Assembly: GCF_018449655.1 (NCBI RefSeq)
Contig: NZ_JAAVUX010000013.1
Span: 94,841-158,840, forward strand
Source: Pseudomonas sp. dw_358
Lineage (GTDB): Bacteria > Pseudomonadota > Gammaproteobacteria > Pseudomonadales > Pseudomonadaceae
DNA: 64,000 bases
Direction of reading: 5' to 3'
The notes beneath the pieces are model-generated. The model made no database searches. It saw only the letters and a list, made by a program, of their open reading frames with translations, and was not told the origin of the DNA. The position numbers and the translations under genes are program-made. Shown here one piece after another: positions 50,221 through 59,216 of this stretch (position 1 is the stretch's first letter; each line of letters starts with the position of its first letter).

Positions 50221-51018
50221 CTATTCCAGCAAGAAGTTGCCGGGCCGAGCGCCGCTGTCCAGCACCGGTACCTGCGCCTCGTCCTTGAGATTGACCCCGG
50301 ACAACTGGCGCCGTGCGGCTTCGCGCATCAGGTACTGCAACTTGTGGGTGGCCATGGCGTAGCTCAAGCCCTCCAGGCGGATATTGGAAATGCAATTGCG
50401 CGAGGCGTCGTTCAAGCCGACCTTCGGCGCCCAGGTGAAATACAGGCCCAGGCTGTCCGGCGAGCTGAGGCCCGGGCGTTCGCCGATGAGGATGACCACC
50501 ATGCGCGCGCCCAGCAGCTCGGCCACCTCATCGGCTACCGCTACGCGGCCCTGCTCCACCAGGCACACTGGCGCAAGGGTCCAGCCTTCGGCAGCCGCCA
50601 TTTCCTCGATGCGTTGCAGCATCGGCAAGCTGTGGCGGTGAACGGCCAGCGATGACAGACCGTCGGCCACCACCAGCGCCACATCGTAATCGCCCTTGTG
50701 CTCGGCCAGCAGGGCCACCGAGCTGGCGTCCAGGCGCCGCCCCAGGTCCGGGCGTTGCAGGTAGGTGTGCCGGTCCGGCGCAGAACTGTGCAGGTCCAGG
50801 CAGGCGCGGCCGCGTTCAGCCAATCCCTGGCGCAGTGCCTCGCGCTCGAAGGGCAGGTGCACGGCGTCGCGGGCTTGGGCGTGGGCGTACTGGAAGTCCA
50901 GCTGCGCGGAAGTGGGCAGGCTGGTGCCGGCCCGGCCCAGGGCAATGCGCGCCGGGGTCAGGCGGCGCAGGGCATGCCAGGCGTCGGCGTGGCTGGGAGG
51001 CTTGGACTCGTCACTCAT
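50221..51018 (-). CDS. eutC: ethanolamine ammonia-lyase small subunit EutC
   Basis: This 265-residue protein is the light chain of the B12-dependent enzyme converting ethanolamine to acetaldehyde and ammonia. LTPARIALGRAGTSLPT, YDVALVVADGLSSLAVHRH and VVILIGERPGLSSPDSLGLY are family signatures. The length is slightly shorter than the enterobacterial form, as in other pseudomonads. It starts 9 bases after the eutB stop, so translation is coupled. No microcompartment shell genes accompany it. Confidence 0.95.
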   Translation of the reverse strand: MSDESKPPSHADAWHALRRLTPARIALGRAGTSLPTSAQLDFQYAHAQARDAVHLPFEREALRQGLAERGRACLDLHSSAPDRHTYLQRPDLGRRLDASSVALLAEHKGDYDVALVVADGLSSLAVHRHSLPMLQRIEEMAAAEGWTLAPVCLVEQGRVAVADEVAELLGARMVVILIGERPGLSSPDSLGLYFTWAPKVGLNDASRNCISNIRLEGLSYAMATHKLQYLMREAARRQLSGVNLKDEAQVPVLDSGARPGNFLLE

Positions 51019-51027
51019 GCAACTTCC

Positions 51028-52422
51028 TCAGGTCAAATGGGCCAGGGCCCGGCTGAATGCAGGGGGCAGGCCGCGGGCCAGGTGCACGCCGCTGGAATCC
51101 TGACGAAGTATGTCCATGCGCGCCAGCCATTGCTCGAATTCCGGTGCCGGCTTGAGGCCCAGGGTCTTGCGTGCGTACAGGGCATCGTGGAACGAGGTGG
51201 TCTGGTAGTTGAGCATGATGTCGTCGGAACCGGGAATGCCCATGATGAAGTTGATCCCGGCCACCCCCAACAGGGTCAGCAGCATGTCCATGTCGTCCTG
51301 GTCGGCTTCGGCATGGTTGGTGTAGCAGATGTCACAGCCCATGGGCACGCCCAGCAGCTTGCCGCAGAAGTGATCCTCCAGGCCGGCGCGGATGATCTGC
51401 TTGCCGTTGTACAGGTATTCCGGGCCGATGAAGCCGACCACGGTGTTGACCAGAAACGGGTTGAAATGCCGGGCCACGCCATAGGCGCGGGTTTCGCAGG
51501 TCTGCTGGTCGACGCCATGGTGGGCGTTGGCCGACAGCGCACTGCCCTGCCCGGTCTCGAAGTACATCAGGTTGCGCCCGACCGTGCCGCGGTTCAGGCT
51601 CAGGCCGGCTTCGTGGCCTTCGCGCAACAGCTCCAGACTGATGCCGAAGCTGGCATTGGCCGCCTGGGTCCCGGCGATGGACTGGAACACCAGGTCCAGC
51701 GGCACGCCGCGCTCGATGGCGGCGATGGACGAGGTGACATGGGTGAGCACGCAGGACTGGGTGGGAATCTCGTAGCGCTGGATCACGCCGTCGAGCATTT
51801 TCAGCAATTCGGTAATGGCGCTGAGGCTGTCAGTGGCCGGGTTGATCCCAAGCATCGCGTCGCCGTTGCCGTACAGCAGGCCGTCCAGCAGGCTGGCAGC
51901 GATGCCGGCCGGGTCATCGGTGGGATGGTTGGGTTGCAGGCGCGTGGACAGGCGCCCATGCAGCCCTACGGTGTTACGAAAGCGGGTGACGACGCGAATC
52001 TTCTGTGCCACCAGGACGAGGTCCTGGATGCGCATGATCTTCGACACCGCCGCCGCCATTTCCGGGGTCAGGCCCGGCGCCAGGGCGCGCAGGCTGTGCT
52101 CGTCGGCATCGTCACCCAAAAGCCAGTCGCGCAGCCCGCCTACGCACAGGTGACTGACCGGGGCAAAGGCGACAGGGTCATGGCTGTCGATGATCAGCCG
52201 CGTGACCTCATCGTCCTCATAGGGGATCACCACTTCCTGCAGAAAACGCTTGAGAGGCACCTCGGCCAACGCCATCTGCGCTGCCGCGCGCTCGGCATCA
52301 CTGCCCGCGGCCACCCCGGCGAGGAAGTCCCCCGAGCGAGCGGGACTGGCCTTGGCCAGCAGCTCGCGCAGGTTCTCGAAGCGCCACACCAACCCGCCTG
52401 CGGTGTGCACGAATCCACTCAT
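51028..52422 (-). CDS. eutB: ethanolamine ammonia-lyase large subunit EutB
   Basis: This 464-residue TIM-barrel heavy chain of the adenosylcobalamin enzyme has FVHTAGGLVWRFENLRELLA at the start, GNGDAMLGINPATDS and GCDICYTNHAEADQDDMDML. It contains the ethanolamine and cobalamin binding barrel. It begins three bases after the permease gene. Complete by length. It needs cobalamin, which links to cobalt uptake. Confidence 0.96.
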   Translation of the reverse strand: MSGFVHTAGGLVWRFENLRELLAKASPARSGDFLAGVAAGSDAERAAAQMALAEVPLKRFLQEVVIPYEDDEVTRLIIDSHDPVAFAPVSHLCVGGLRDWLLGDDADEHSLRALAPGLTPEMAAAVSKIMRIQDLVLVAQKIRVVTRFRNTVGLHGRLSTRLQPNHPTDDPAGIAASLLDGLLYGNGDAMLGINPATDSLSAITELLKMLDGVIQRYEIPTQSCVLTHVTSSIAAIERGVPLDLVFQSIAGTQAANASFGISLELLREGHEAGLSLNRGTVGRNLMYFETGQGSALSANAHHGVDQQTCETRAYGVARHFNPFLVNTVVGFIGPEYLYNGKQIIRAGLEDHFCGKLLGVPMGCDICYTNHAEADQDDMDMLLTLLGVAGINFIMGIPGSDDIMLNYQTTSFHDALYARKTLGLKPAPEFEQWLARMDILRQDSSGVHLARGLPPAFSRALAHLT

Positions 52423-52425
52423 GAC

Positions 52426-53784
52426 TCAGGCACCTACCACGGCCGCTGCGGCCGGCGCACGGTTGAGCACCAGGCGGCAGAACAAGGCGCCAAACAGCAT
52501 CAGGCCGAGGAACACCCCGCCGATCAGCAGGTTGAACCAGACCATCGCGACCAGGCACACCACCGCCAGCACCAGGGCGATGCCCGGGACGACCGGGAAG
52601 CCCGGGGCCATGAAGCTGCGCTCCAGGTTCGGCTCCGATTTACGCAGTTTGAACAGGGCGAGCATGCTGATGATGTACATGACGATGGCGCCAAACACCG
52701 ACATGGTGATCATGGCGGCGGTCAGGGTCATGCCTTGCAGGTTGACCGAACCGTCACACAGCACAGCGGCAATGCCGATCACGCCGCCGGCGATGATGGC
52801 GCGGTGCGGGGTCTGAAAGCGCGACAGCTTGGCCAGGCCTTTAGGCAAAAAGCCGGCACGGGCCAGGGCGAAGAACTGGCGGGAGTAGCCGAGAATGATG
52901 CCGTGAAAGCTCGCCACCAGACCGAACAGGCCGATCCACACCAGCATGTGCATCCAGTTGGAGTTGCTGCCGACCACGGTCTTCATGGCTTGCGGCAAGG
53001 GGTCGTTGATGTTCGACAGGGCATGCCAGTCGCCGACGCCGCCGGCCAGGATCATCACGCCGATGGCCAGCACCACCAGGGTCAGGATGCCGCCGATGTA
53101 GGCACGCGGGATGGTGCGTTTCGGGTCCTTGGCTTCTTCGGCGGCCATGGCGGCGCCTTCAATGGCCAGGAAGAACCAGATGGCGAAGGGGATCGCCGCG
53201 AAGATACCGGACAGCGAGCCGAGGGTGAAGGTGTCGGAACCGGCCCAGCCGGCCAGCACGAAGTTGCTGAAGCTGAAGCCCGGGGCGACCACGCCCATGA
53301 ACACCAGCAGTTCCAGCACCGCGAGTACGGTGACCACCAACTCGAAGGTGGCGGCGATGTTGACACCGACAATGTTGAGGATCATGAACACGAAGTACGC
53401 CCCGACTGCGGCCCATTTCGGGTCCAGGGTGGGGAACTGCACGTTGAGGTAGGCGCCGATGGCCAACGCGATGGCCGGGGGCGCAAAAACGAACTCGATC
53501 AGCGTCGCCATGCCAGCGATCATCCCGCCGGTCACGCCGAAGGCGCGAAGGCTGTAGGCAAACGGGCCGCCGGCGTTGGGGATGGCGGTGGTCAGTTCGG
53601 TAAAGCTGAAGATGAAGCAGGTGTACATCACGGCAACCATCAGCGTGGTCACCAAAAAGCCCAGTGTACCGGCGGTGCCCCAGCCGTAGCTCCAGCCAAA
53701 GTATTCGCCGGAGATCACCAGCCCCACGGCAATGCCCCACAGATGCAGGGTGCCCAATGTCGGTTTGAGTTGTGTCACAGTCAT
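52426..53784 (-). CDS. eat: ethanolamine permease Eat (APC family)
   Basis: This 452-residue, twelve-helix amino acid/polyamine/organocation permease has GIAVGLVISGEYFGWSYGWG near the start (the glycine-rich unwound helix) and IPFAIWFFLAIEGAAMAAEE, with DPKRTIPRA, typical of Eat/EutP-type ethanolamine permeases. It imports ethanolamine for EutBC directly downstream. The start at 53782-53784 follows GAGGTG at about ten bases. The longer upstream frame is not coding. Confidence 0.93.
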   Translation of the reverse strand: MTVTQLKPTLGTLHLWGIAVGLVISGEYFGWSYGWGTAGTLGFLVTTLMVAVMYTCFIFSFTELTTAIPNAGGPFAYSLRAFGVTGGMIAGMATLIEFVFAPPAIALAIGAYLNVQFPTLDPKWAAVGAYFVFMILNIVGVNIAATFELVVTVLAVLELLVFMGVVAPGFSFSNFVLAGWAGSDTFTLGSLSGIFAAIPFAIWFFLAIEGAAMAAEEAKDPKRTIPRAYIGGILTLVVLAIGVMILAGGVGDWHALSNINDPLPQAMKTVVGSNSNWMHMLVWIGLFGLVASFHGIILGYSRQFFALARAGFLPKGLAKLSRFQTPHRAIIAGGVIGIAAVLCDGSVNLQGMTLTAAMITMSVFGAIVMYIISMLALFKLRKSEPNLERSFMAPGFPVVPGIALVLAVVCLVAMVWFNLLIGGVFLGLMLFGALFCRLVLNRAPAAAAVVGA

Positions 53785-53874
53785 CGCGTTTGCACCTCGC
53801 AAGCTACCCGGTTGGCGCCAGGAACGACCCGCGCCCGGCGTTGACGAGAATAACCACTGCCTGACACGCAAGAC

Positions 53875-53911
53875 TTGACCGGCCAACATCGCATTTGTCG
53901 TCTGCGGTCAA
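53875..53911. promoter_or_regulatory. spaced inverted repeat upstream of eat
   Basis: TTGACCG-N23-CGGTCAA has perfect seven-base arms about 90-127 bases upstream of the eat start. It sits at an activator-like distance from the operon and on the side facing the AraC-type regulator. Confidence 0.4.
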
Positions 53912-54003
53912 CTTTAGATCACGGGGCACAGGTATGGGGCTTGATTGCAGCGCGATGCCCGAATGTGGGCGTTTTTATGGGCTCTCATGTCGTTATCTGA
54001 CCC

Positions 54004-54089
54004 GCAGGACCGGGCTTGCTCGGGAATCGGCCACTCCGTTTTCTGTGGATACGCTCGGTGGGAGCGTTCCCGAGCAAGCGTGGTCCTGC
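54004..54089. repeat. REP-like inverted repeat with 23-base arms
   Basis: Arms at 54004-54026 and 54067-54089 pair at 21 of 23 positions around a 40-base loop, with the core GCTTGCTCGGGAA. The same core occurs at 32503-32550 and 33948-34007. Confidence 0.65.
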
Positions 54090-54176
54090 CTGGGCACTCA
54101 TCCGTCCTCACATGAAGAAACGGAATGACTCTTGCTTGAAATATTTTCATACGAACTTTCACGGTCATTCATTTCC

Positions 54177-55232
54177 ATGAATCCAGCCCTTTTTCCAGCA
54201 GCACCCAACCCAGCCCCGGGGGCCAGCAACCGTGGCGTCCTGTCGGCCGCGGCCAACGGTCTGGAGGGCTTCATCACCCGTCACGGCGGTGACCTGGACC
54301 GGGTGTTCGGCCATGCCGGCATCGACCCTGAACAATTGCGCCACCCCACCCTGAGCCTGGCGCTGCCCAACTATTGCCAAGTGCTGGAAGAAGCCGCGCG
54401 CCAGACCGGTTGCGACAATTTCGGCCTGCGCTACGGCCAGCAATTCCAGCCCCAGGCCTTGGGCCTGCTGGGCTACGTCGGGCTATGCTCGGCGACGCTG
54501 GAAGACGCGCTGATCAATTTCGCCCAGGTGTTTCCCTTCCACCAGCACAGCACCTCGATCCGCCTTCTGGATCAAGGCGAGTGCTACCGTTTCGACTATC
54601 AAGTGCGCCATGGCGCCATTGTCGAGCGGCGCCAGGACGCCGAGCTGACCATGGGCATGGCGGTCAACCTGGTCCGTCACGTGCTTGGTCCGCAGTGGGC
54701 GCCCAGGGAAGTGGCCTTCGAGCACGCCCGGCCACAGCAATGGCACGAACATCGCGATGTTTTCGCCGCACCAGTGCGCTTTGACCAGCCGAGCAATTCG
54801 GTGCTGATTCCCAAGCGCGATGTGCAAGGTTTTGCCATGCCCGGGCATGACCCGGTCCTGTTGATGCTGGTCAAGGACGCCATTCGTCAACTGGGTGAAA
54901 TCAACCACGGCCCGGACCTGCTTGAACAAGCCACCCAGGCCATCGCTGCAGCGCTGCCCTGCGGCGAGCCGGGCCTGGAAGCCATCGCCGGCGCCCTGCA
55001 CCTGTCGGAGTGGGCCTTGCAGCGCAAACTGCGCGAGCACGGCCTGAGCTTCAGCCAACTGGTGGAACAGACCCGCCAGCAACTGGCGATGCGCTACTTG
55101 CGCCAGGGCACGCTGTCCATCAGTGATCTGGCGCCGTTGCTGGGTTATTCGGAAACCAGTGCTTTCTCCCGCGCATTCAAACGCTGGGTCGGCGTGAGCC
55201 CGCGGCAGTGGCGCAATACTGCGATCAACTAG
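54177..55232 (+). CDS. AraC-family transcriptional regulator (likely ethanolamine regulator)
   Basis: This protein of about 351 residues has an N-terminal Arabinose_bd-like domain (PF12625 type; LPNYCQVLEEAARQTGCDNFG, LGYVGLCSATLEDAL). A C-terminal AraC double helix-turn-helix follows (LSEWALQRKLREHGLSFSQL, LAPLLGYSETSAFSRAFKRW). It should bind upstream of eat when ethanolamine or a product is present. The start is uncertain: TTG 54132 is open upstream, but ATG 54177 is the more usual choice; neither has a strong ribosome site. Its end overlaps the convergent GFA gene by 4 bases. Confidence 0.85.
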   Translation: MNPALFPAAPNPAPGASNRGVLSAAANGLEGFITRHGGDLDRVFGHAGIDPEQLRHPTLSLALPNYCQVLEEAARQTGCDNFGLRYGQQFQPQALGLLGYVGLCSATLEDALINFAQVFPFHQHSTSIRLLDQGECYRFDYQVRHGAIVERRQDAELTMGMAVNLVRHVLGPQWAPREVAFEHARPQQWHEHRDVFAAPVRFDQPSNSVLIPKRDVQGFAMPGHDPVLLMLVKDAIRQLGEINHGPDLLEQATQAIAAALPCGEPGLEAIAGALHLSEWALQRKLREHGLSFSQLVEQTRQQLAMRYLRQGTLSISDLAPLLGYSETSAFSRAFKRWVGVSPRQWRNTAIN

Positions 55233-55717
55233 CTGACCAGCCCGAGGCGTTCATGCCACTGGGCAATGGATTCTGTGGGGTACTGTTCGAACTGCTGGTC
55301 CTTTTTGCCCGCCTGCACCTCGACCCACGACGCCTTGGAGTCCAGCAGCAGGTGGGTGTGTTCCGGTGGCACCGGCAAGTCCGTGTCAATGGCGCTGGCG
55401 AAGGGGTGAATCAGCTCCGGCCATTCAGGGCTGAACAGCCATAGTCCGCTGCCACACAGATGACAGAAGTGCCTTTCGGCGGAGCTGGCGCTCACGTGCT
55501 CGCCTGATTGATCACGCATCTTCGCGTGATAGATAGTGATGTGCTGCCGGCCATGGACCTTCAGTGACTTGGCATCACCGCCCAGATTGATCGAGTAGCC
55601 ACCCCCGCCCTGGGTCTTGCGGCAAATCGAGCAATAGCAACGCTGGTAGGGATAGGGGTGGACGCTGTCCAGGCTGAAGGTGACAGAACCGCAGTGGCAG
55701 GAGCCTTCAAGGTGCAT
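55229..55717 (-). CDS. GFA-family (glutathione-dependent formaldehyde-activating-like) protein
   Basis: This 162-residue zinc-binding protein has GSCHCG (Cys7, Cys9), CYCSIC (Cys27, 29, 32) and FCHLCGSGLW (Cys85, 88), the seven-cysteine pattern of the GFA/CENP-V fold. Family members were linked to glutathione-formaldehyde adduct formation, but that activity is disputed. Small and soluble. Tail-to-tail with the AraC gene (4-base overlap). Confidence 0.9.
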   Translation of the reverse strand: MHLEGSCHCGSVTFSLDSVHPYPYQRCYCSICRKTQGGGGYSINLGGDAKSLKVHGRQHITIYHAKMRDQSGEHVSASSAERHFCHLCGSGLWLFSPEWPELIHPFASAIDTDLPVPPEHTHLLLDSKASWVEVQAGKKDQQFEQYPTESIAQWHERLGLVS

Positions 55718-55780
55718 GATCGTTCTCCGAGACGGATGATGGGTGTTCCTGAGTGGACCGCCCGCGTACCCCGCAGTTTC

Positions 55781-56932
55781 TCAACGTCCCAGCCGGCGCG
55801 ACGACAGGGCCACGAACAGCAGCGCCACGATCAACATCCCCAGCGCGATGGGCAGGTTGCTCAGGTGCGCCACGCCGCCGATGGCGGCCGGCCCCACCAG
55901 AATCCCGGCGTAGCCCAGCGAGGTCATGGCCGGCACCGCAGTGCTCTGGGGCATCTCGGTCTGGCGGCTGACGGCGCTGTAGAACACCGGCACCAGGTTC
56001 GAGCAGCCCGCACCCAGCAAGGCAAAGCCCAACAGGGCCGCCGGCCAGAAGGGAATCAGCAAGGCGACCAGCAGCCCAAGGGCGGCGCACGAGCCGCCGT
56101 ACAGGACCACGCGCACCCCGCCCAGACGACTGATCACCGCATCGCCCAACAGCCGGCCCAAGGTCATCGCCGCCGCAAAGGCTGCGTAGCCGAGGCCGGC
56201 GTAGGCTGGCTCCAGATGCCGCCAGGAGACCAGGAACACGCCGCTCCAATCCAGCATCGCGCCTTCGGCCAAAAACACGATGAAACACAGCACACCGAGA
56301 AACAGGACGATGCCATGGGGTACCGCGAACAAGGGGCCGTCGCGTTCGTTACCGTAGGGCAACAGGTGAGGCACGGCCTTGGTCATCACCGCCAGGGTCA
56401 GGACCACCACGCACAGCACCGCCCACAGCGGCGCCAGACCGAGGCTCAACAATGCCGTCATGCCCACCGCACCGACGATCCCGCCAAGACTGAACAGGCC
56501 GTGAAAGCCGGACATGCGCGGCTTGTCCCCGGCCCGCTCGACCATCAGCGCCTGAATGTTCATGGCACAGTCCAGCGAGCCCATGCCCGCGCCGAACAGC
56601 AGCACCGCTGCTGCCAGCCACGGCACGCTCGACAGGCTGGCCAGCAGCGGCAGCATCAGGCAGATCAACAGCCCCGCGCCCAGAATCACTCGTTTGCAAC
56701 CCAGCCTCGCCGTCAAGTAACCGGCCAGGGGCATGGCAATGATCGAACCGCAGCCCAGCCCCAACAGCAGCAGGCCGAGGGTGCCATCGGCCAGATGCGC
56801 CCGTGCCTTGACCAACGGTACCAGGGGCGCCCAGCTGGCCATGGCGAAGCCGGCGATGAAGAAAGCGATACGGGTGGAGAGCCGGCCCTGCGGGCTGGCG
56901 GCAAGTGTGTCTGGAGCGGTGAACGAGGACAT
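55781..56932 (-). CDS. MFS transporter (YbjJ/fucose-permease-like)
   Basis: This 383-residue major-facilitator protein has about twelve helices. It carries FIAGFAMASWAPLVPLVKAR and TARLGCKRVILGAGLL between helices 2 and 3 (MFS motif A position). MSGFHGLFSLGGIVGAVGM recalls the YbjJ/FucP-like MFS branch. Substrate is unknown. The ATG at 56930-56932 has AAGG about eight bases ahead. The frame extending upstream is not coding. Confidence 0.82.
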   Translation of the reverse strand: MSSFTAPDTLAASPQGRLSTRIAFFIAGFAMASWAPLVPLVKARAHLADGTLGLLLLGLGCGSIIAMPLAGYLTARLGCKRVILGAGLLICLMLPLLASLSSVPWLAAAVLLFGAGMGSLDCAMNIQALMVERAGDKPRMSGFHGLFSLGGIVGAVGMTALLSLGLAPLWAVLCVVVLTLAVMTKAVPHLLPYGNERDGPLFAVPHGIVLFLGVLCFIVFLAEGAMLDWSGVFLVSWRHLEPAYAGLGYAAFAAAMTLGRLLGDAVISRLGGVRVVLYGGSCAALGLLVALLIPFWPAALLGFALLGAGCSNLVPVFYSAVSRQTEMPQSTAVPAMTSLGYAGILVGPAAIGGVAHLSNLPIALGMLIVALLFVALSSRRLGR

Positions 56933-57110
56933 CGGCACAACCTTGTGTCGGTGAATATAAAGGCACGGCGGCAAATACCTGGGGACATCCGAATCTACCG
57001 AAGCCACGAACCGTCGCTACGTGAAACCATAAAGCATAGAGAACCCGAACAGAGAACTTGCGCCACAAATTTCGATCAGTTCAATAACGCCTTTAGGAGT
57101 GCCGTGACTT

Positions 57111-59153
57111 GTGTTCAGTTCAAATTTGAAACGCCCCCTATTCATCGCCGCCGCCCTCTTCAGCCTCAACCTTTACGCCGCAGCCGCCGCCCCGGCGTCG
57201 ACCGGCGCCACGCCGGCCAAGGAAGTGCTGGTCAAGGGCGGATTGCTGGGCGCGCTGACTTCCGGCATCAATGGCCTGCAGGACAAACTCGACCTCGACC
57301 AGCACGTCATCGACTTCTGGCGTCTGCGCACCGTGCGCGCCGCCGATGAAGTCGACACCCTGGTCAGCCAGCATGACTCACGCTCGGTCATGAGCCTGAT
57401 CGGCGACTTTGCCCTGCTGTCGGCCTGCTGGGCCGTGGTCTTCGGCGTGCTGCACACCCTTGGCCGCTGGCTCTGTCAACGCCTGCTCGGGCGGCGCCTG
57501 GTGCGCGAGCGGCCACGGGTGGCCGGCGTTCTTGGCTACCTGCTGCCGTATACCAGCCCCGCGCTGCTGTGTCTGCCGATCCTGCTGACCATCAGCCAGC
57601 ACTTCGCCCCCTCGGTGGCCCGCGCTCTGGCGCTGTGTTTTGCCTATGCCACCGGCAGCGGGATCTTCTCCACCTCGTTGATCCTGTGTTTCGTCACCTT
57701 GTTCAACACCGGCCACAGGCACCTGGCGGTCAACATCCTGCGGCGCAAGACGCCCCTGCCGCTGTTCGCCATCGGCTTTCTCGCCGCGTTGAGCGACGCG
57801 CTGAACAGCCCGCAGATCGCCCATCAATTGGGTGGCAACATCACCGCCAGCGCGGCCGTGGTCACCGGGCTGATCGCCACCTTGATGTTTGCCGTACTGA
57901 TCGTGCGGGTACGCCGGCCGATGGCTCACCTGATCCGCAACCGCGAGCTGCACAACCGCTTGCATCACCGCGCCGTGCAGGAGTCGCTGCGCCTGTTCTC
58001 CATGGTGTGGTACTTGCCCATCCTGCTGATGGTGCTGGTGTCCATCGTTCACCTGATCGGCGCCGGGGAAGGCAGCCAGGAAGCCTTGCAGAGCGCCCTG
58101 CTGACCACCGTGCTATTGGTGGCCACGGTATTTCTCGGGGTGATCCTGCAACACGTCTTCCGCGCGCCCTCGGCCGAACTCGGCCAGTTGCGCCCTTATC
58201 GAGAGCTGTTGCGCAGCTTGCTGCATGCCGTGTTGCGCATCGCCATGGCCATTGCCTTCACCGACCTGCTGGGGGAAATCTGGGGCGTCTCGATCTTCGC
58301 CTTCGCCATGGAAAACAGCCTGGGCCGCGCCATCAGCAACTCCCTGAGCAGCATCGGCATGGTCTTGCTGGTGACCTGGCTGCTCTGGGTGGTGCTCGAC
58401 ACCGCCATTCAGCAGGCGCTCAAGCCGGCGGTGGGCAAGCGCGCGCTGCGTGAACCCAGCACCCGGGTCAAGACCATCCTGCCAATGCTGCGCAACGCCA
58501 TCAAGATCGTGCTGGTGGTGATCTGCGCCATCACCACCATGGCCAACCTGGGCATCAACGTCGCCCCGCTGCTGGCCGGGGCCGGGGTGGTCGGCCTGGC
58601 CATCGGCTTCGGCTCCCAGCAACTGGTGCAGGACGTGATCACCGGGCTGTTTATCCTCATCGAAGACACCATTGCCATCGGCGACTGGGTGGTGCTCGAC
58701 TCCGGCCATGCCGGCACCGTCGAAAGCCTGACCATCCGCACCCTGCGCCTGCGCGACGGCAAGGGCTTCGTGCACTCGGTGCCGTTCGGCCAGATCAAGG
58801 CCGTCACCAACCAGTCCCGGCAGTTCGCCTATGCGTTCTTCTCCGTGCGTTTTACCTATGAGACCGACATCGACACGGCGCTCAAACTGATTCGCGATGT
58901 GGGCGACTCCATCAGCGAGGACATCCTCCTCAAACAAAACCTGCAAGGCCCGCTGCAGGTGTTCGGGGTGGACTCCATGGACCTCAACGGCATTGTCCTG
59001 ACGGCGCAGTTCCGGACCATTTCCGGTGGCCAGTACGGGGTGGGCCGAGCGTTCAACGAGCGGCTCAAGAAGCTGGTGGACCAGCACGAAAATGTCGCCT
59101 TCGCCCAGTACTTCCCGCAACTGCTGCTGGGCAAGCCTGAGACCACGGCCTGA
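57111..59153 (+). CDS. MscS-family mechanosensitive channel (YbiO-like)
   Basis: This 680-residue protein has a signal peptide (LFIAAALFSLNLYAAAAA), a periplasmic segment and a multi-helix N-terminal membrane domain. The MscS core has the pore helix AGVVGLAIGFGSQQLVQDV, and a cytoplasmic beta/alpha domain has VPFGQIKAVTNQSR and FTYETDID. It should open under membrane tension and relieve osmotic shock. The start is GTG 57111, with AGGAG eleven bases ahead. Complete compared with large MscS-type (YbiO/YjeP) members. Confidence 0.88.
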   Translation: MFSSNLKRPLFIAAALFSLNLYAAAAAPASTGATPAKEVLVKGGLLGALTSGINGLQDKLDLDQHVIDFWRLRTVRAADEVDTLVSQHDSRSVMSLIGDFALLSACWAVVFGVLHTLGRWLCQRLLGRRLVRERPRVAGVLGYLLPYTSPALLCLPILLTISQHFAPSVARALALCFAYATGSGIFSTSLILCFVTLFNTGHRHLAVNILRRKTPLPLFAIGFLAALSDALNSPQIAHQLGGNITASAAVVTGLIATLMFAVLIVRVRRPMAHLIRNRELHNRLHHRAVQESLRLFSMVWYLPILLMVLVSIVHLIGAGEGSQEALQSALLTTVLLVATVFLGVILQHVFRAPSAELGQLRPYRELLRSLLHAVLRIAMAIAFTDLLGEIWGVSIFAFAMENSLGRAISNSLSSIGMVLLVTWLLWVVLDTAIQQALKPAVGKRALREPSTRVKTILPMLRNAIKIVLVVICAITTMANLGINVAPLLAGAGVVGLAIGFGSQQLVQDVITGLFILIEDTIAIGDWVVLDSGHAGTVESLTIRTLRLRDGKGFVHSVPFGQIKAVTNQSRQFAYAFFSVRFTYETDIDTALKLIRDVGDSISEDILLKQNLQGPLQVFGVDSMDLNGIVLTAQFRTISGGQYGVGRAFNERLKKLVDQHENVAFAQYFPQLLLGKPETTA

Positions 59154-59165
59154 TCGGTGCCCATG

Positions 59166-59196
59166 AAAAAGCCGCCGGTCTCGAAAGAGCGGCGGC
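59166..59196 (-). terminator. Rho-independent terminator of the 24-aa gene
   Basis: On the minus strand GCCGCCG pairs with CGGCGGC around a 12-base loop, followed by TTTTT. It starts 20 bases after the stop of the 24-residue gene. Its location just after the MscS stop suggests it may also work in the opposite direction. Confidence 0.8.
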
Positions 59197-59216
59197 TGGG
59201 GTCGTTGCGGGCTGGA

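Larger units (their letters stand above)
53785..54176. other. 392-base divergent region between eat and the AraC-type regulator
   Basis: No gene is present. The part near eat has a spaced inverted repeat TTGACCG (53875-53881) and CGGTCAA (53905-53911), a candidate regulator site. The part near the regulator holds a REP-like element (54004-54089). No convincing sigma-54 promoter is seen. Confidence 0.6.

Noticed and set aside
48496..51018. Chemoreceptor as part of the ethanolamine operon
   Set aside because: It is on the same strand, but about 96 bases separate it from eutC and its sensor domain is uninformative; an ethanolamine role is only a contextual guess, so it is not claimed.
50698..53844. 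1048-codon plus-strand open frame opposite eutC, eutB and eat
   Set aside because: It spans three convincing genes on the other strand and encodes low-complexity His/Gln/Gly-rich sequence; a shadow.
53785..53930. Possible sigma-54 promoter before eat (GG...GC near CCGGTCAAGTCTTGC)
   Set aside because: The spacing between the GG and GC elements is one base off the required ten, and the rest of the consensus is poor.
55658..57349. 563-codon plus-strand open frame opposite the MFS gene
   Set aside because: Gln/His/Arg-rich translation, antisense to a clear transporter and running into the MscS gene; not coding.
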